Positions 43,794-52,606 of a stretch of 64,000 nt of DNA are shown one piece after another (the stretch's first letter is position 1; each line of letters begins with the position of its first letter). The DNA lies in NCBI RefSeq assembly GCF_001298265.1, contig NZ_LGSZ01000009.1, forward strand, positions 62,001-126,000. Reading direction: 5' to 3'. The translations under genes and the position numbers were made by a program. This DNA is from Allobosea vaviloviae (GTDB taxonomy: Bacteria; Pseudomonadota; Alphaproteobacteria; Rhizobiales; Beijerinckiaceae). Below the pieces are notes generated by a model. It was not told where the DNA came from, did not search any database, and saw only the letters and a program-made list of their open reading frames with translations.

Positions 43794-46295
43794 TCAGGCC
43801 TTCGCGTCGCGCGTCGGAATGTTCCAGATGCGCTTTGCATACTCGCCGATCGCCCGGTCGGCGCTGAACCAGCCGCAATGGGCGGTGTTTGTCACCGACA
43901 TGCGCCACCACTTGCCCTGGTCGGCCCAGAGCGCGTCGATACGGCGCTGGGCCTGGCGGTAGCTCTCGAAATCGTTGAGCACCATGAACCAGTCATTGGC
44001 GCGCAGTCCGTCGACGAGGCCGAGATAGCGATCGCGCTCGCGTGGCGAATAGGCGCCGCCGGCGACCGCATCGAGCACGCCTTCGAGATGGGGTGTCGCG
44101 GCGATGACATCGGCCGTCGGGCGGGGATTGCGCTTGGCGGCCTCGACCTCCTCGGCGGTCATGCCGAAGATGACGATATTGTCCTCGCCGACGCGCTCGC
44201 CGATCTCGATATTGGCGCCGTCGAGCGTGCCGATGGTGATCGCGCCGTTGAGCGCGAACTTCATGTTGCCGGTTCCCGACGCCTCCATGCCGGCGGTCGA
44301 GATCTGCTCGGAGACGTCGGCGGCGGGAATGATGACCTCGGCGGCGCTGACATTGTAGTTCGGCAGGAACACGACCTTCAGCCGGTCGCGGGTGGTGATG
44401 TCGTTGTTCACGACCACCGCGACGTCGTTGATCAGGTTGATGATCGCCTTGGCGGTGCCGTAGTTCGAGGCGGCCTTGCCGGCGAAGATCTTCACGCGCG
44501 GCGCCCAGTCGCGATAGGGCTCGGATCGGATCGCGTCATAGAGCGCGATCGTCTCCAGGATGTTGAGCAACTGGCGCTTGTATTCGTGGATGCGCTTGAT
44601 CTGGACGTCGAACAGGGCGTCGGGATCGACGGTAATGCCGGTGTCCTGCCGGATGACCTTGGCCAGCTTGAGCTTGTTTTCGCGGCGGATCGCGCGCAGG
44701 CGCTCGTGAAGGGCGCCGTCGCCGGTATGGGCCGCGAGCCTGCTGATCTGGCCGATATGGTCGGTCAGATCGTCGCCGCAAACCTCCTGAAGCTGCCTGG
44801 TCAAGCCGGGATTGGCGCCGAACAGCCAGCGCCGCGGCGTGATGCCGTTGGTGACGTTGGTGATGCGGCCGGGGAAGACGGCGTGCAGCGGCGCGAAGAC
44901 GGTCTGCTCCATCAGCTTGGAATGCAGCGCCGAGACGCCATTGACCGTATGCGAGCCGACGAAGGCGAGATGGGCCATGCGGACGCGCCGGCCATGATAT
45001 TCGTCGATCAATGAGATCTGCGAGAGATCGATCTTGTCGCCGCCGCTCGAGCGCCTGACCTCCTCGAGGAAGCGGGCATTGATGGCGAAGATGATCTGCA
45101 TGTGGCGCGGCAGCAGCCGTTCCATCAGGGCCACCGGCCAGGTCTCCAACGCTTCCGGCAGGAGTGTGTGGTTGGTGTAGGAGATCGTGGCGTTGGTGAT
45201 CGTCCAGGCCTCTTCCCAGGGCAGGCCGTGCTCGTCGATCAGGAGGCGCATCAGCTCTGCGACGGCCAGCGATGGATGGGTGTCGTTGAGCTGGATCGCG
45301 ACCTTGTCAGCGAGGTTGTCGAGCTTGCCGAACTGGCGGTAATGCCGCCGCACCAGATCCTGCAGCGAGGCGGAGGTGAAGAAGAACTCCTGCCGCAGAC
45401 GCAGTTCCTGGCCGGTCGGGGTCGAATCGTTGGGATACAGAACCTTCGAGATCGCTTCGGCGCGGTTGCGCTCGGCGACGGCGCCGACGAGGTCGCCCTG
45501 ATTGAAGGCGTCGAGCGAAAGCGGATGCATCGCCCGGGCGCGCCAGAGCCGCAGCGTCGTCGCGTCGCGGCCGCGCCAGCCGATGATCGGCGTGTCATAG
45601 GCGACGGCGAAGACGGTCTCTTCCGGCTCCCAGAAGACCTCGCCGGGCTTGGCCGTGGCCGTCACCGCGCCGCCGAAGCCGATCTTGTAGGAGGCCTCGC
45701 GGCGTTCGAACTCCCAGGGGTTGCGGAAGGAGAGCCAGTCTTCGGGCACTTCGATCTGCTTGCCGCCGTCGATGCGCTGCTTGAACAGCCCGTGATCGTA
45801 GCGGATGCCGTAGCCCAGCGCCGGAACGCCGGTCGAGGCCATGGCCTCCAGATAGCAGGCGGCGAGCCGGCCGAGACCGCCATTGCCCAGCGCGGCATCG
45901 GGCTCGATCGTCTCGATCTCCGAAAGATCGACGCCGAGTTCGGCCATCGCCTGCGCCATGGGGCCGGTGAGGCCGAGATTGCTCAGCGCATCGGCCAGCG
46001 ACCGGCCGATCAGGAATTCCAGCGAGAGATAATAAACCCGCTTGCGGCCGGTCTGGTAGCTGTCGCGCGTCGAGCGCTGCCAGACATCGACGATATGATC
46101 GCGCGCCGCGAGGATGCCGGCGGTGAGCCAGTCATGAGGCTGCGCCACCGAAGGGTTCTTGCCCAGCGAGTAGGTCAGCTTCTTGACGATTTCGCCCTTG
46201 AGCTTCTCGACCTGATCATCCGGCTCGAAATGGACATCGGCCTGGGTCTTGATATCGGCCTGAGTCTTGGAGGCTGTCTCGGTCAAACGACGCAA
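43794..46295 (-). CDS. glgP: glycogen/maltodextrin phosphorylase
   Basis: GlgP releases glucose-1-phosphate from glycogen chain ends; 833 residues, GT35 with PLP. Motifs: RVYYLSLEFLIGRSL, LGNGGLGRLAACYLEAMAST, GYGIRYDHGLFKQ, and the PLP-lysine region GMEASGTGNMKFALNGA near residue 675. The proposed start is TTG 46295; no strong ribosome binding site is visible and Met residues soon after could serve. It is the first minus-strand gene of the glucan cluster. Length is typical. Confidence 0.94.
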   Translation of the reverse strand: MRRLTETASKTQADIKTQADVHFEPDDQVEKLKGEIVKKLTYSLGKNPSVAQPHDWLTAGILAARDHIVDVWQRSTRDSYQTGRKRVYYLSLEFLIGRSLADALSNLGLTGPMAQAMAELGVDLSEIETIEPDAALGNGGLGRLAACYLEAMASTGVPALGYGIRYDHGLFKQRIDGGKQIEVPEDWLSFRNPWEFERREASYKIGFGGAVTATAKPGEVFWEPEETVFAVAYDTPIIGWRGRDATTLRLWRARAMHPLSLDAFNQGDLVGAVAERNRAEAISKVLYPNDSTPTGQELRLRQEFFFTSASLQDLVRRHYRQFGKLDNLADKVAIQLNDTHPSLAVAELMRLLIDEHGLPWEEAWTITNATISYTNHTLLPEALETWPVALMERLLPRHMQIIFAINARFLEEVRRSSGGDKIDLSQISLIDEYHGRRVRMAHLAFVGSHTVNGVSALHSKLMEQTVFAPLHAVFPGRITNVTNGITPRRWLFGANPGLTRQLQEVCGDDLTDHIGQISRLAAHTGDGALHERLRAIRRENKLKLAKVIRQDTGITVDPDALFDVQIKRIHEYKRQLLNILETIALYDAIRSEPYRDWAPRVKIFAGKAASNYGTAKAIINLINDVAVVVNNDITTRDRLKVVFLPNYNVSAAEVIIPAADVSEQISTAGMEASGTGNMKFALNGAITIGTLDGANIEIGERVGEDNIVIFGMTAEEVEAAKRNPRPTADVIAATPHLEGVLDAVAGGAYSPRERDRYLGLVDGLRANDWFMVLNDFESYRQAQRRIDALWADQGKWWRMSVTNTAHCGWFSADRAIGEYAKRIWNIPTRDAKA

Positions 46296-46424
46296 TCCCG
46301 GCTGTTTCAGTCGGGCGAGTGTCGAGGCAAGCCACCCTCAAGTCCAGACGAAACTGCCGCAGTGCGGTATGTTTCGTCGGCTACGTCCGAGGCGGTGATG
46401 GGGAAAGCGGCGGCGGAACCGGCC

Positions 46425-46604
46425 TTACTGCCTGACGGTGCCGGATTCCTCGCGGGCGTCCTGGCCGAGCTGCTTGGCGCCGGTCACAGCGGAATCGGTG
46501 AAGCCGACGACGCTGGTCCAGACATTGCGCGTGTAAAGGCCCTGATGGACGACGGCGTCATAGCCGATCGCAATCACCACAAGCACCAGCAGAATGCGAA
46601 ACAT
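46425..46604 (-). CDS. small single-pass membrane protein
   Basis: A 59-residue protein starting MFRILLVLVVIAIGYDAVVH, a membrane segment, followed by a polar tail (GYDAVVHQGLYTRNVWTSVV...REESGTVRQ). ATG 46604 has GGAGG four nt upstream, better than the ATG at 46616. The family is not recognised. Confidence 0.6.
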   Translation of the reverse strand: MFRILLVLVVIAIGYDAVVHQGLYTRNVWTSVVGFTDSAVTGAKQLGQDAREESGTVRQ

Positions 46605-46751
46605 GTTTCCCTCCATCCGTTGAGGCAGGGAACGCCGACCGTTGCGGCATGTTCCGCCGGGCTGGGGTGGGAGATGGCCCGCGACGAAAGGTCTCTGGCG
46701 CAGGCAGAGGTATCCGGCTAAAAGAACAAATCATGAACAAAGGAGCCTGAT

Positions 46752-47984
46752 ATGGCCCAACTGACCGTGATGGAGAAGCTGGAAATCCTCAGCGACGCGG
46801 CGAAATACGACGCCTCCTGCGCCTCCAGCAATACGACGAAGCGCAACGCGCTGAACGGTGGCATCGGCTCGACCACGGGCTCGGGCATCTGCCATTCCTA
46901 TGCGCCGGACGGGCGTTGCATCTCGCTCTTGAAGATCCTTCTGACCAATTATTGCAGTTATGACTGCGTCTTCTGCATCAACCGCTCGTCGAGCAATGTC
47001 CGGCGGGCGCGGTTCTCGGTCGAGGAGGTCGTCGACCTCACGCTGAACTTCTACAAGCGCAACTATATCGAGGGGCTGTTCCTGTCCTCGGGCATCATCC
47101 GCTCGCCGGACTACACGATGACGGAGCTGGTGCGGGTTGCGGAGACGTTGCGGACCGTCCACGGTTTTCGCGGCTACATCCATCTCAAGCTGATCCCGAG
47201 CGCGAATGCCGACCTCGTGGCGCAGGCCGGGCTGTATGCCGATCGCGTCTCGATCAATGTGGAATTGCCGAGCGAGGTCTCGCTGAAGCGGTTCGCGCCC
47301 GAAAAGCGGCCGCGCGAGATCAGCGCCGCGATGGGCGGGCTCCGGCTCAGGATCGAGGAGGGCAAGGCGGAGCGGGCGAAATCCCGTCGTGCGCTGGCCT
47401 TCTCGCCGGCCGGGCAGAGCACCCAGATGATCGTCGGAGCGGATGGGGCCAGCGATGCGGCGATCCTCCAACGGAGTGCCCAGCTCTACGGCTCCTTCGG
47501 CCTGAAGCGGGTCTATTATTCCGCCTTCAGCCCGATCCCGGACGCCTCGGCGCAGCTGCCGCTCTCGCAGCCACCGCTGATGCGCGAGCACCGGCTCTAT
47601 CAGGCCGACTGGCTGACGCGGTTCTACGGCTTCGATGTTGGCGAAATCCTTGATGACGGGGAGGGCGGCATGCTCGATCTCGCCATCGATCCCAAGCTCG
47701 CCTGGGCGCTGCGGCATCGCGCGCGCTTCCCCGTGGATGTGAACCGGGCCGATCGCGAGACGCTGCTGAGGGTGCCGGGGCTCGGCACCAAGAGTGTTGG
47801 CAAGATCCTGGAGACGCGGCGCTTCCGGCGGCTGCGTCTGGAGGATATCGGCAAGCTGGCGCGCTCGATTGCGACGCTTCGCCATTTCATCGTGGCGGAA
47901 GGCTGGCGCCCCGGCGCGGTGCTGGACAGCGAGCGGCTGCGCCAACACCTGGCGCCGAAGCCCCGGCAATTGGCATTGCTGTGA
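46752..47984 (+). CDS. radical SAM protein, DNA modification/repair type
   Basis: A 410-residue [4Fe-4S]/SAM enzyme. The cluster motif is NYCSYDCVFCINRSSSN (C-x3-C-x2-C, about residues 61-72). The start LEILSDAAKYDASCASSN, the SVEEVVDLTLNFYKRNYIEG region, and a helix-hairpin-helix (LLRVPGLGTKSVGKILETRR) near the C-terminus fit the family named putative DNA modification/repair radical SAM protein. Its stop codon overlaps the start of the UdgX fusion gene. The pair is a known conserved couple; the reaction is not established. AT-rich DNA and GGAG precede ATG 46752. Confidence 0.87.
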   Translation: MAQLTVMEKLEILSDAAKYDASCASSNTTKRNALNGGIGSTTGSGICHSYAPDGRCISLLKILLTNYCSYDCVFCINRSSSNVRRARFSVEEVVDLTLNFYKRNYIEGLFLSSGIIRSPDYTMTELVRVAETLRTVHGFRGYIHLKLIPSANADLVAQAGLYADRVSINVELPSEVSLKRFAPEKRPREISAAMGGLRLRIEEGKAERAKSRRALAFSPAGQSTQMIVGADGASDAAILQRSAQLYGSFGLKRVYYSAFSPIPDASAQLPLSQPPLMREHRLYQADWLTRFYGFDVGEILDDGEGGMLDLAIDPKLAWALRHRARFPVDVNRADRETLLRVPGLGTKSVGKILETRRFRRLRLEDIGKLARSIATLRHFIVAEGWRPGAVLDSERLRQHLAPKPRQLALL

Positions 47985-49450
47985 TGCTGGTCGCCCGGCT
48001 CGATCATCCCGCGGATTTCGCAGGCTGGCGGCGGCGGGCGCGAATCCTCGCGCAGGCCGGCATCGCGCCTGGATTGGTCGACTGGCGGGTCGGTGACGAG
48101 GATGGTGAGCTGTTCGGCGGCGAGTCCGTGGACGACCTCGCTCCGGTTTCCGGCATCGAGCTGACCGTGCCGCGCGATTTTCCCGAGTTGGCGCAGGCGG
48201 TGATCTGCCATCGCGATCCCGAGCGCTTCGACCTGCTCTACCGCCTGCTGCTGCGGCTCCAGCGCGAGCCCGGGCTGATGCACGTCATGACCGATGACGA
48301 CATCCACCGCGCCAACGCGATGGCCAAGGCGGCGCGCCGCGACATGCACAAGATGACCGCCTTCGTGCGCTTCCGCGAGATCGTGAGTGCCGATGGGGCA
48401 GAGGCCTTCGTCGCCTGGTTCGAGCCGGAGCATCATATCGTCGAACGGGTCTCGCGCTTCTTCGTCGAGCGCTTCTGCGCGATGCGCTGGTCGATCCTGA
48501 CGCCGCTGCGCTGCCTGCACTGGGACGGGAAGACAATGCATGTGACGGACGGCGCATCGCGTGCCGACGCGCCCAGCGACGATGCGATGGAGGCCTATTG
48601 GCGGACCTATTACGCCAATATCTTCAATCCCGCCCGGCTCAAGATCAAAGCGATGACGGCCGAGATGCCCCGGAAATACTGGCGCAACTTGCCCGAGGCC
48701 GATCTGATCGCGCCGCTGATCGCGGGAGCGGGCCGGCGCGCAGAAGCGATGGTTGCGAACCTCCCGACCCTGCCGCCGGAGCGGCATGTCAGGCAGGCGC
48801 AGCGGCAGCGGGAGGAGGTGGCCGAGGCGCCGGCCGCAAGCGGAAGCTGGGCCGAGGCGAAGGCGGCCGCGCGGGACTGCACACGCTGCGGCTTGTGCCA
48901 ACACGCCACGCAAACGGTTTTCGGAGAGGGTCCGCTGGCGGCGCCGGTGATGTTCGTCGGCGAGCAGCCGGGCGATCAGGAGGATCTCGCCGGCAAGCCC
49001 TTCGTCGGTCCGGCCGGTCGGGTCTTCGACCGGGTGATGGGCGAGGCCGGGCTCGATCGCAGCCGTGCCTATGTCACCAACGCGGTCAAGCACTTCAAGT
49101 TCGAGGTCAGGGGCAAGCGGCGCATCCACCAGAAGCCGAATGCCGGTGAGATCTCCGCCTGCCGCTTCTGGCTCGGGCTGGAGCGCGATTTCGTCAGGCC
49201 GAAGCTGATCGTGGCACTCGGCGCGACCGCGCTGCATGCGCTGATCGGCCATTCCGGATCGCTCGCTTCGATGCGCGAGCGCGATTTGACGCTGGACGAC
49301 GGCACGGCCCTCGTCGCGACGGTGCATCCCTCTTATCTGCTGCGGCTTCCGGACGAGGCTGCGCGGCTGCGCGAGACGGAGCGCTTCCGGGCCGATCTGG
49401 AACGCGTCGGGCGGCTTGTGCCGGAGATGCTGGCTGGGATGGCGGCTTGA
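47984..49450 (+). CDS. DUF4130 + UdgX uracil-DNA glycosylase-like fusion
   Basis: A 488-residue fusion. Residues 1-270 are the DUF4130-type region linked to the radical SAM partner (RARILAQAGIAPGLVDWRVG, then HKMTAFVRFREI and FNPARLKIKAMTAEMPRKYW). Residues about 285-480 are a family-4-like uracil-DNA glycosylase of UdgX type. CTRCGLCQHATQTVFGEGP is the first part of the [4Fe-4S] site, then FVGEQPGDQEDLAGKPFVGP, and the UdgX loop GKRRIHQKP, whose His bonds covalently to the abasic site in mycobacterial UdgX, then ATVHPSYLLR. ATG 47984 overlaps the preceding stop codon. Confidence 0.88.
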   Translation: MLVARLDHPADFAGWRRRARILAQAGIAPGLVDWRVGDEDGELFGGESVDDLAPVSGIELTVPRDFPELAQAVICHRDPERFDLLYRLLLRLQREPGLMHVMTDDDIHRANAMAKAARRDMHKMTAFVRFREIVSADGAEAFVAWFEPEHHIVERVSRFFVERFCAMRWSILTPLRCLHWDGKTMHVTDGASRADAPSDDAMEAYWRTYYANIFNPARLKIKAMTAEMPRKYWRNLPEADLIAPLIAGAGRRAEAMVANLPTLPPERHVRQAQRQREEVAEAPAASGSWAEAKAAARDCTRCGLCQHATQTVFGEGPLAAPVMFVGEQPGDQEDLAGKPFVGPAGRVFDRVMGEAGLDRSRAYVTNAVKHFKFEVRGKRRIHQKPNAGEISACRFWLGLERDFVRPKLIVALGATALHALIGHSGSLASMRERDLTLDDGTALVATVHPSYLLRLPDEAARLRETERFRADLERVGRLVPEMLAGMAA

Positions 49451-49467
49451 GGGGCGTTCAAACGCGC

Positions 49468-49560
49468 GTCATCCCGGGCGACCGAAGGGAGACCCGGGAT
49501 CCATTCCGGAACGCCTCAGGCATGGATCCCGGGTCTTCGCTTCGCTTCGCCCGGGATGAC
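49468..49560. repeat. dispersed palindromic repeat, copy 5 (cccggg subtype)
   Basis: gtcatcccgggc and gacccgggatcc at the left mirror ggatcccgggtc and gcccgggatgac at the right. It follows the UdgX gene. Confidence 0.85.
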
Positions 49561-49640
49561 CGGTGCGGGTTTGGGTCAGTGGTGCAATTGACCTGCGTGC
49601 CACGCCAGTGTCCCCTCCGTCTCAAGGAAACGAGGGCATC

Positions 49641-50402
49641 ATGTTCGGGGATCTGAAGGGCAAGCGCGTACTGGTTACCGGCGCATCGTCGGGGCTGGGC
49701 GCGCATTTCGTGCGGCTGCTGGCAGTTCATGGCGCGCATGTTGCCGCTGCCGCGAGGCGGCATGATAGGCTCGTGGCGCTCGCGCAGGATTGCGCCGCGC
49801 TTCCCGGCAAGGTCGTGCCGGTCGTGCTCGATGTCGCTTCGGTCGAGGCGATCGGGGCCGGGCTGGAGGAGGCGCGCGCAGCACTCCGCGGGCTCGATGT
49901 GCTCGTCAACAATGCCGGTGTCGTCGAAACGGCGCGTGCGCTCGATCTCGACGAGGCGCAGTGGGATGCGCATCTCGACGTCAATCTGAAGGGCTGTTTC
50001 TTCGCGGCGCAAGGCGCGGCGCGGATCATGAGCCAGCAGGGAGAGGGCGGGGCGATCGTCAACATCGCCTCGATCCTGGGCGAGCGCGTCGCGGCGTCGG
50101 TCGCGCCCTATGCGGTCGCCAAGGCCGGGCTGATCCAGATGACCAAGGCGCTGGCGCTGGAATGGGCGCGGCACAAGGTGCGCGTGAACGCGCTGGCGCC
50201 CGGCTATGTCGTCACCGACCTCAACCGCGAGTTCTTTGCGACAGAGGCTGGCAAGGCGTTGATCGCGCGCATCCCGATGCGGCGGCCCGCCGATCTGACC
50301 GATCTCGACGGGCCGTTCTTGCTGCTGTGCGCGGACGCCTCGCGCTTCATGACCGGCGCGGTGGTGGCCGTGGATGGCGGGCATCTGGTGAGCGGGTTGT
50401 AA
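49641..50402 (+). CDS. short-chain dehydrogenase/reductase
   Basis: An NAD(P)-dependent oxidoreductase of the classical SDR family, 253 residues. Cofactor motif: VTGASSGLGAHFV (TGxxxGxG). NNAG at about 90 and catalytic Ser in NIASILGERVAASVAPYAVAK, where Tyr and Lys form YxxxK, are also present. The C-terminus is GAVVAVDGGHLVSGL. The substrate cannot be told. ATG 49641 is preceded by aaggaaacgagg. It lies beside urate genes but on the opposite strand, with repeats on both sides. Confidence 0.88.
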   Translation: MFGDLKGKRVLVTGASSGLGAHFVRLLAVHGAHVAAAARRHDRLVALAQDCAALPGKVVPVVLDVASVEAIGAGLEEARAALRGLDVLVNNAGVVETARALDLDEAQWDAHLDVNLKGCFFAAQGAARIMSQQGEGGAIVNIASILGERVAASVAPYAVAKAGLIQMTKALALEWARHKVRVNALAPGYVVTDLNREFFATEAGKALIARIPMRRPADLTDLDGPFLLLCADASRFMTGAVVAVDGGHLVSGL

Positions 50403-50410
50403 GTTCGCGC

Positions 50411-50502
50411 GTCATGCTCGGGCTTGACCCGAGCATCTCGGAAACCAGCGCCTTCTCGTCATGAGATTCTCGGGTCTTCGCTTCGCTTCGCCCGAGAATG
50501 AC
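50411..50502. repeat. dispersed palindromic repeat, copy 6 (ctcggg subtype)
   Basis: gtcatgctcgggcttgacccgagcat and a right half agattctcgggtc...gcccgagaatgac. It lies between the convergent SDR and puuE genes. Confidence 0.8.
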
Positions 50503-50510
50503 GGCGTGTT

Positions 50511-51929
50511 TCAGCGCATGATCTCTTTCAATCGGAGCAGCGAGATCTTTTCGACCTGCTCCAGCGCGGTCTCGAACTCGACCTCCGGCGTGCTTTTCAG
50601 CCTGACCTCGAAGGCCTCGAGGATAGCCTCCTTGGTCGCACCCGCCACAGCCATGATGAAGGGGATGCCGAAGCGGGCCTTGTAGGCTTCGTTCAACGCG
50701 GTGAAGCGGACGCGTTCGTCCGATGTCAGGCGGTCGAGCCCGGCGGAGGCCTGCTCGCCGATCGATTCTTCCGTCATCTCACCCGCAGCGGCGAGCTGAC
50801 CGGCGAGGTCGGGGTGGCCGAGCAGCAGCGCGTGCAGGCGCTCGCGCGAAGCAGCGCGCATCACCTTGACCATGGCCGCATGCAAGTTCCCTGCATCGTC
50901 ATGGGCGGCGGTGATGCCGGCGTCGTAGGTGGCCTCCGCGACCCAGGGTGCGTTCTCCCAAATGCGCCCGAAGACCTCGACGAAGAGCGCCTTGGGCACC
51001 GCCGAGGGGCGATAGCCGCCGGCCGGGGGATGATGGCGGATCCAGTGGCGGGCAATGTCGAGGCGCGTCGCGACCCAGACATTCTCATGGCTCTGCACGT
51101 AATCGAGGAAGCGGGCTAGCGCTGCGGCGCGGCCCGGACGGCCGACGAGGCGGCAATGCAGGCCGATCGACATCATCTTCGGCGCGCTCTCGCCCTCGGC
51201 GTAGAGCAGGTCGAACGAGTCCTTGAGATAGGCGAAGAACTGGTCGCCGCTGTTGAAGCCCTGCGGCGTGGCGAAGCGCATGTCGTTGGCGTCGAGCGTA
51301 TAGGGCACGGCGAGCTGCGGCCCCTTGGGGCCGGCAAGCCAATAGGGCAGCTCGTCGGCATAGATGTCGGCCGTGTAGAGGAAGCCGCCTTCCTCCATCG
51401 TCAGCGGAATCGTGTTCTCGGAGGTGCGGCCCTGATAGCAGCCGAGCGGGCGGGAGCCGGTCAGCTGCGTCTGGATGCGGATGGCTTCGAGAATGTCGGC
51501 GCGTTCGCGCTCACGGGGCACGTCGCGGTAGTCGATCCATTTCAGGCCGTGGGTGGCGATCTCCCAGCCGGCTTCCTGCATCGACTCGACGATTTCGGGA
51601 TAGCGCGCCAGCGCGCTCGCCACCGCGAAGACAGTGACCGGCATCTGGCGCTGGGTGAACATCCTCCAGAGCCGCCAATAGCCGGCGCGCGAGCCGTATT
51701 CGTAGATCGATTCCATGTTCATGTGGCGCTGGCCGGGCCAGGGCGCCGCGCCGACGATCTCGGACAGGAAGGCTTCGGAGGCGGCGTCGCCATGCAGGAT
51801 GTTGTTCTCGCCGCCCTCCTCGTAATTGATCACGAACTGGACGGCGATGCGGGCCTTGCCCGGCCAATGCGGATGAGGCGGGTTGCGGCCATAGCCTTTC
51901 AGGTCGCGGGGGTAGGCGGTTTCGGTCAT
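50511..51929 (-). CDS. puuE: allantoinase (PuuE) - OHCU decarboxylase fusion
   Basis: A 472-residue bifunctional protein of urate breakdown. Residues 1-310 are a PuuE-type polysaccharide-deacetylase fold that opens allantoin (YGRNPPHPHWPGKARIAVQF, ENNILHGDAASEAFL, WEIATHGLKWIDY). Residues about 315-472 are OHCU decarboxylase (FGRIWENAPWVAEATYDAG, LLGHPDLAG, LTSDERVRFTALNEAYKARF, GIPFIMAVAGATK, LEQVEKISLLRLKEI), which converts the HIU hydrolysis product to S-allantoin. So two consecutive steps are joined in reverse order along the chain. The HIU hydrolase gene lies upstream on the same strand. Confidence 0.92.
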   Translation of the reverse strand: MTETAYPRDLKGYGRNPPHPHWPGKARIAVQFVINYEEGGENNILHGDAASEAFLSEIVGAAPWPGQRHMNMESIYEYGSRAGYWRLWRMFTQRQMPVTVFAVASALARYPEIVESMQEAGWEIATHGLKWIDYRDVPRERERADILEAIRIQTQLTGSRPLGCYQGRTSENTIPLTMEEGGFLYTADIYADELPYWLAGPKGPQLAVPYTLDANDMRFATPQGFNSGDQFFAYLKDSFDLLYAEGESAPKMMSIGLHCRLVGRPGRAAALARFLDYVQSHENVWVATRLDIARHWIRHHPPAGGYRPSAVPKALFVEVFGRIWENAPWVAEATYDAGITAAHDDAGNLHAAMVKVMRAASRERLHALLLGHPDLAGQLAAAGEMTEESIGEQASAGLDRLTSDERVRFTALNEAYKARFGIPFIMAVAGATKEAILEAFEVRLKSTPEVEFETALEQVEKISLLRLKEIMR

Positions 51930-52001
51930 GGGCGTGCGGCGCTCGCAAAGTGATTCAGTTGAGAGAGATAAACGTCTGACGGTGAAGGCAAGTTACGGGC
52001 C

Positions 52002-52076
52002 GTCATTCTCGGGCGGAGCGAAGCGCAGACCCGAGAATCTCTGGCCGGAGATGCTCGGGTCAAGCCCGAGCATGAC
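52002..52076. repeat. dispersed palindromic repeat, copy 7 (ctcggg subtype)
   Basis: gtcattctcgggcggagcg and gacccgagaatct at the left, gatgctcgggtc and agcccgagcatgac at the right. It separates the HIU hydrolase and puuE genes on the minus strand. Confidence 0.8.
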
Positions 52077-52083
52077 GAGGTGC

Positions 52084-52437
52084 TTAGCTCCCGCGATAGG
52101 TCGTGTAGCCATAGGGCGAGCAGTTGAGCGGGACATGATAGTGCCGGGCCGTGTCGGAGATGCCGAAGCGCACTGTGACGATGTCGAGGAAGGCGGGTTC
52201 CGGCAGCTCGACGCCGCGCGCGCGGAAATACGGGCCGATGGCGAAGTCGATCTCGTAGACGCCGGGCTTCGTCGCCTCGGGCATGAGCAATGGCGCGTCG
52301 GTGCGCCCGTCGGCATTGGTCACGGTCTCGGCCAGCGTCTCGGGGACGCCATCGACGATGCGTCGCAGCGTGACGGTGACGCCGCCGGCCGGCAGGCCAC
52401 TATGCGTGTCGAGGATATGTGTCGAAAGTCCCGCCAT
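52084..52437 (-). CDS. uraH: 5-hydroxyisourate hydrolase (transthyretin-like)
   Basis: Hydrolyses 5-hydroxyisourate, the product of urate oxidation, to OHCU; 117 residues. Catalytic residues are visible: His in LSTHILDTHSGLPA, Arg in VTLRRI, His in RHYHVPLNCSPYGY, and the C-terminal YRGS signature. ATG 52437 gives the standard length; the longer upstream frame has no conserved content. It works between PuuD (52607) and the OHCU decarboxylase domain (50511). Confidence 0.94.
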   Translation of the reverse strand: MAGLSTHILDTHSGLPAGGVTVTLRRIVDGVPETLAETVTNADGRTDAPLLMPEATKPGVYEIDFAIGPYFRARGVELPEPAFLDIVTVRFGISDTARHYHVPLNCSPYGYTTYRGS

Positions 52438-52606
52438 GTTCGTCCTTCTAAACGCTTGTGGAACGGCGCTTGCCTGTCCCGCTGATGCAACCGTAATTTG
52501 ACCGGCAGCGAAGTCCACCGGCAGGACCCGCCTGCAAGGTTTTGTCCAAGTCCCACTGCCAAGTCCCGCCGCCAAATCCCGCTGCCTCGTTCGACCGGAA
52601 CCCGCA

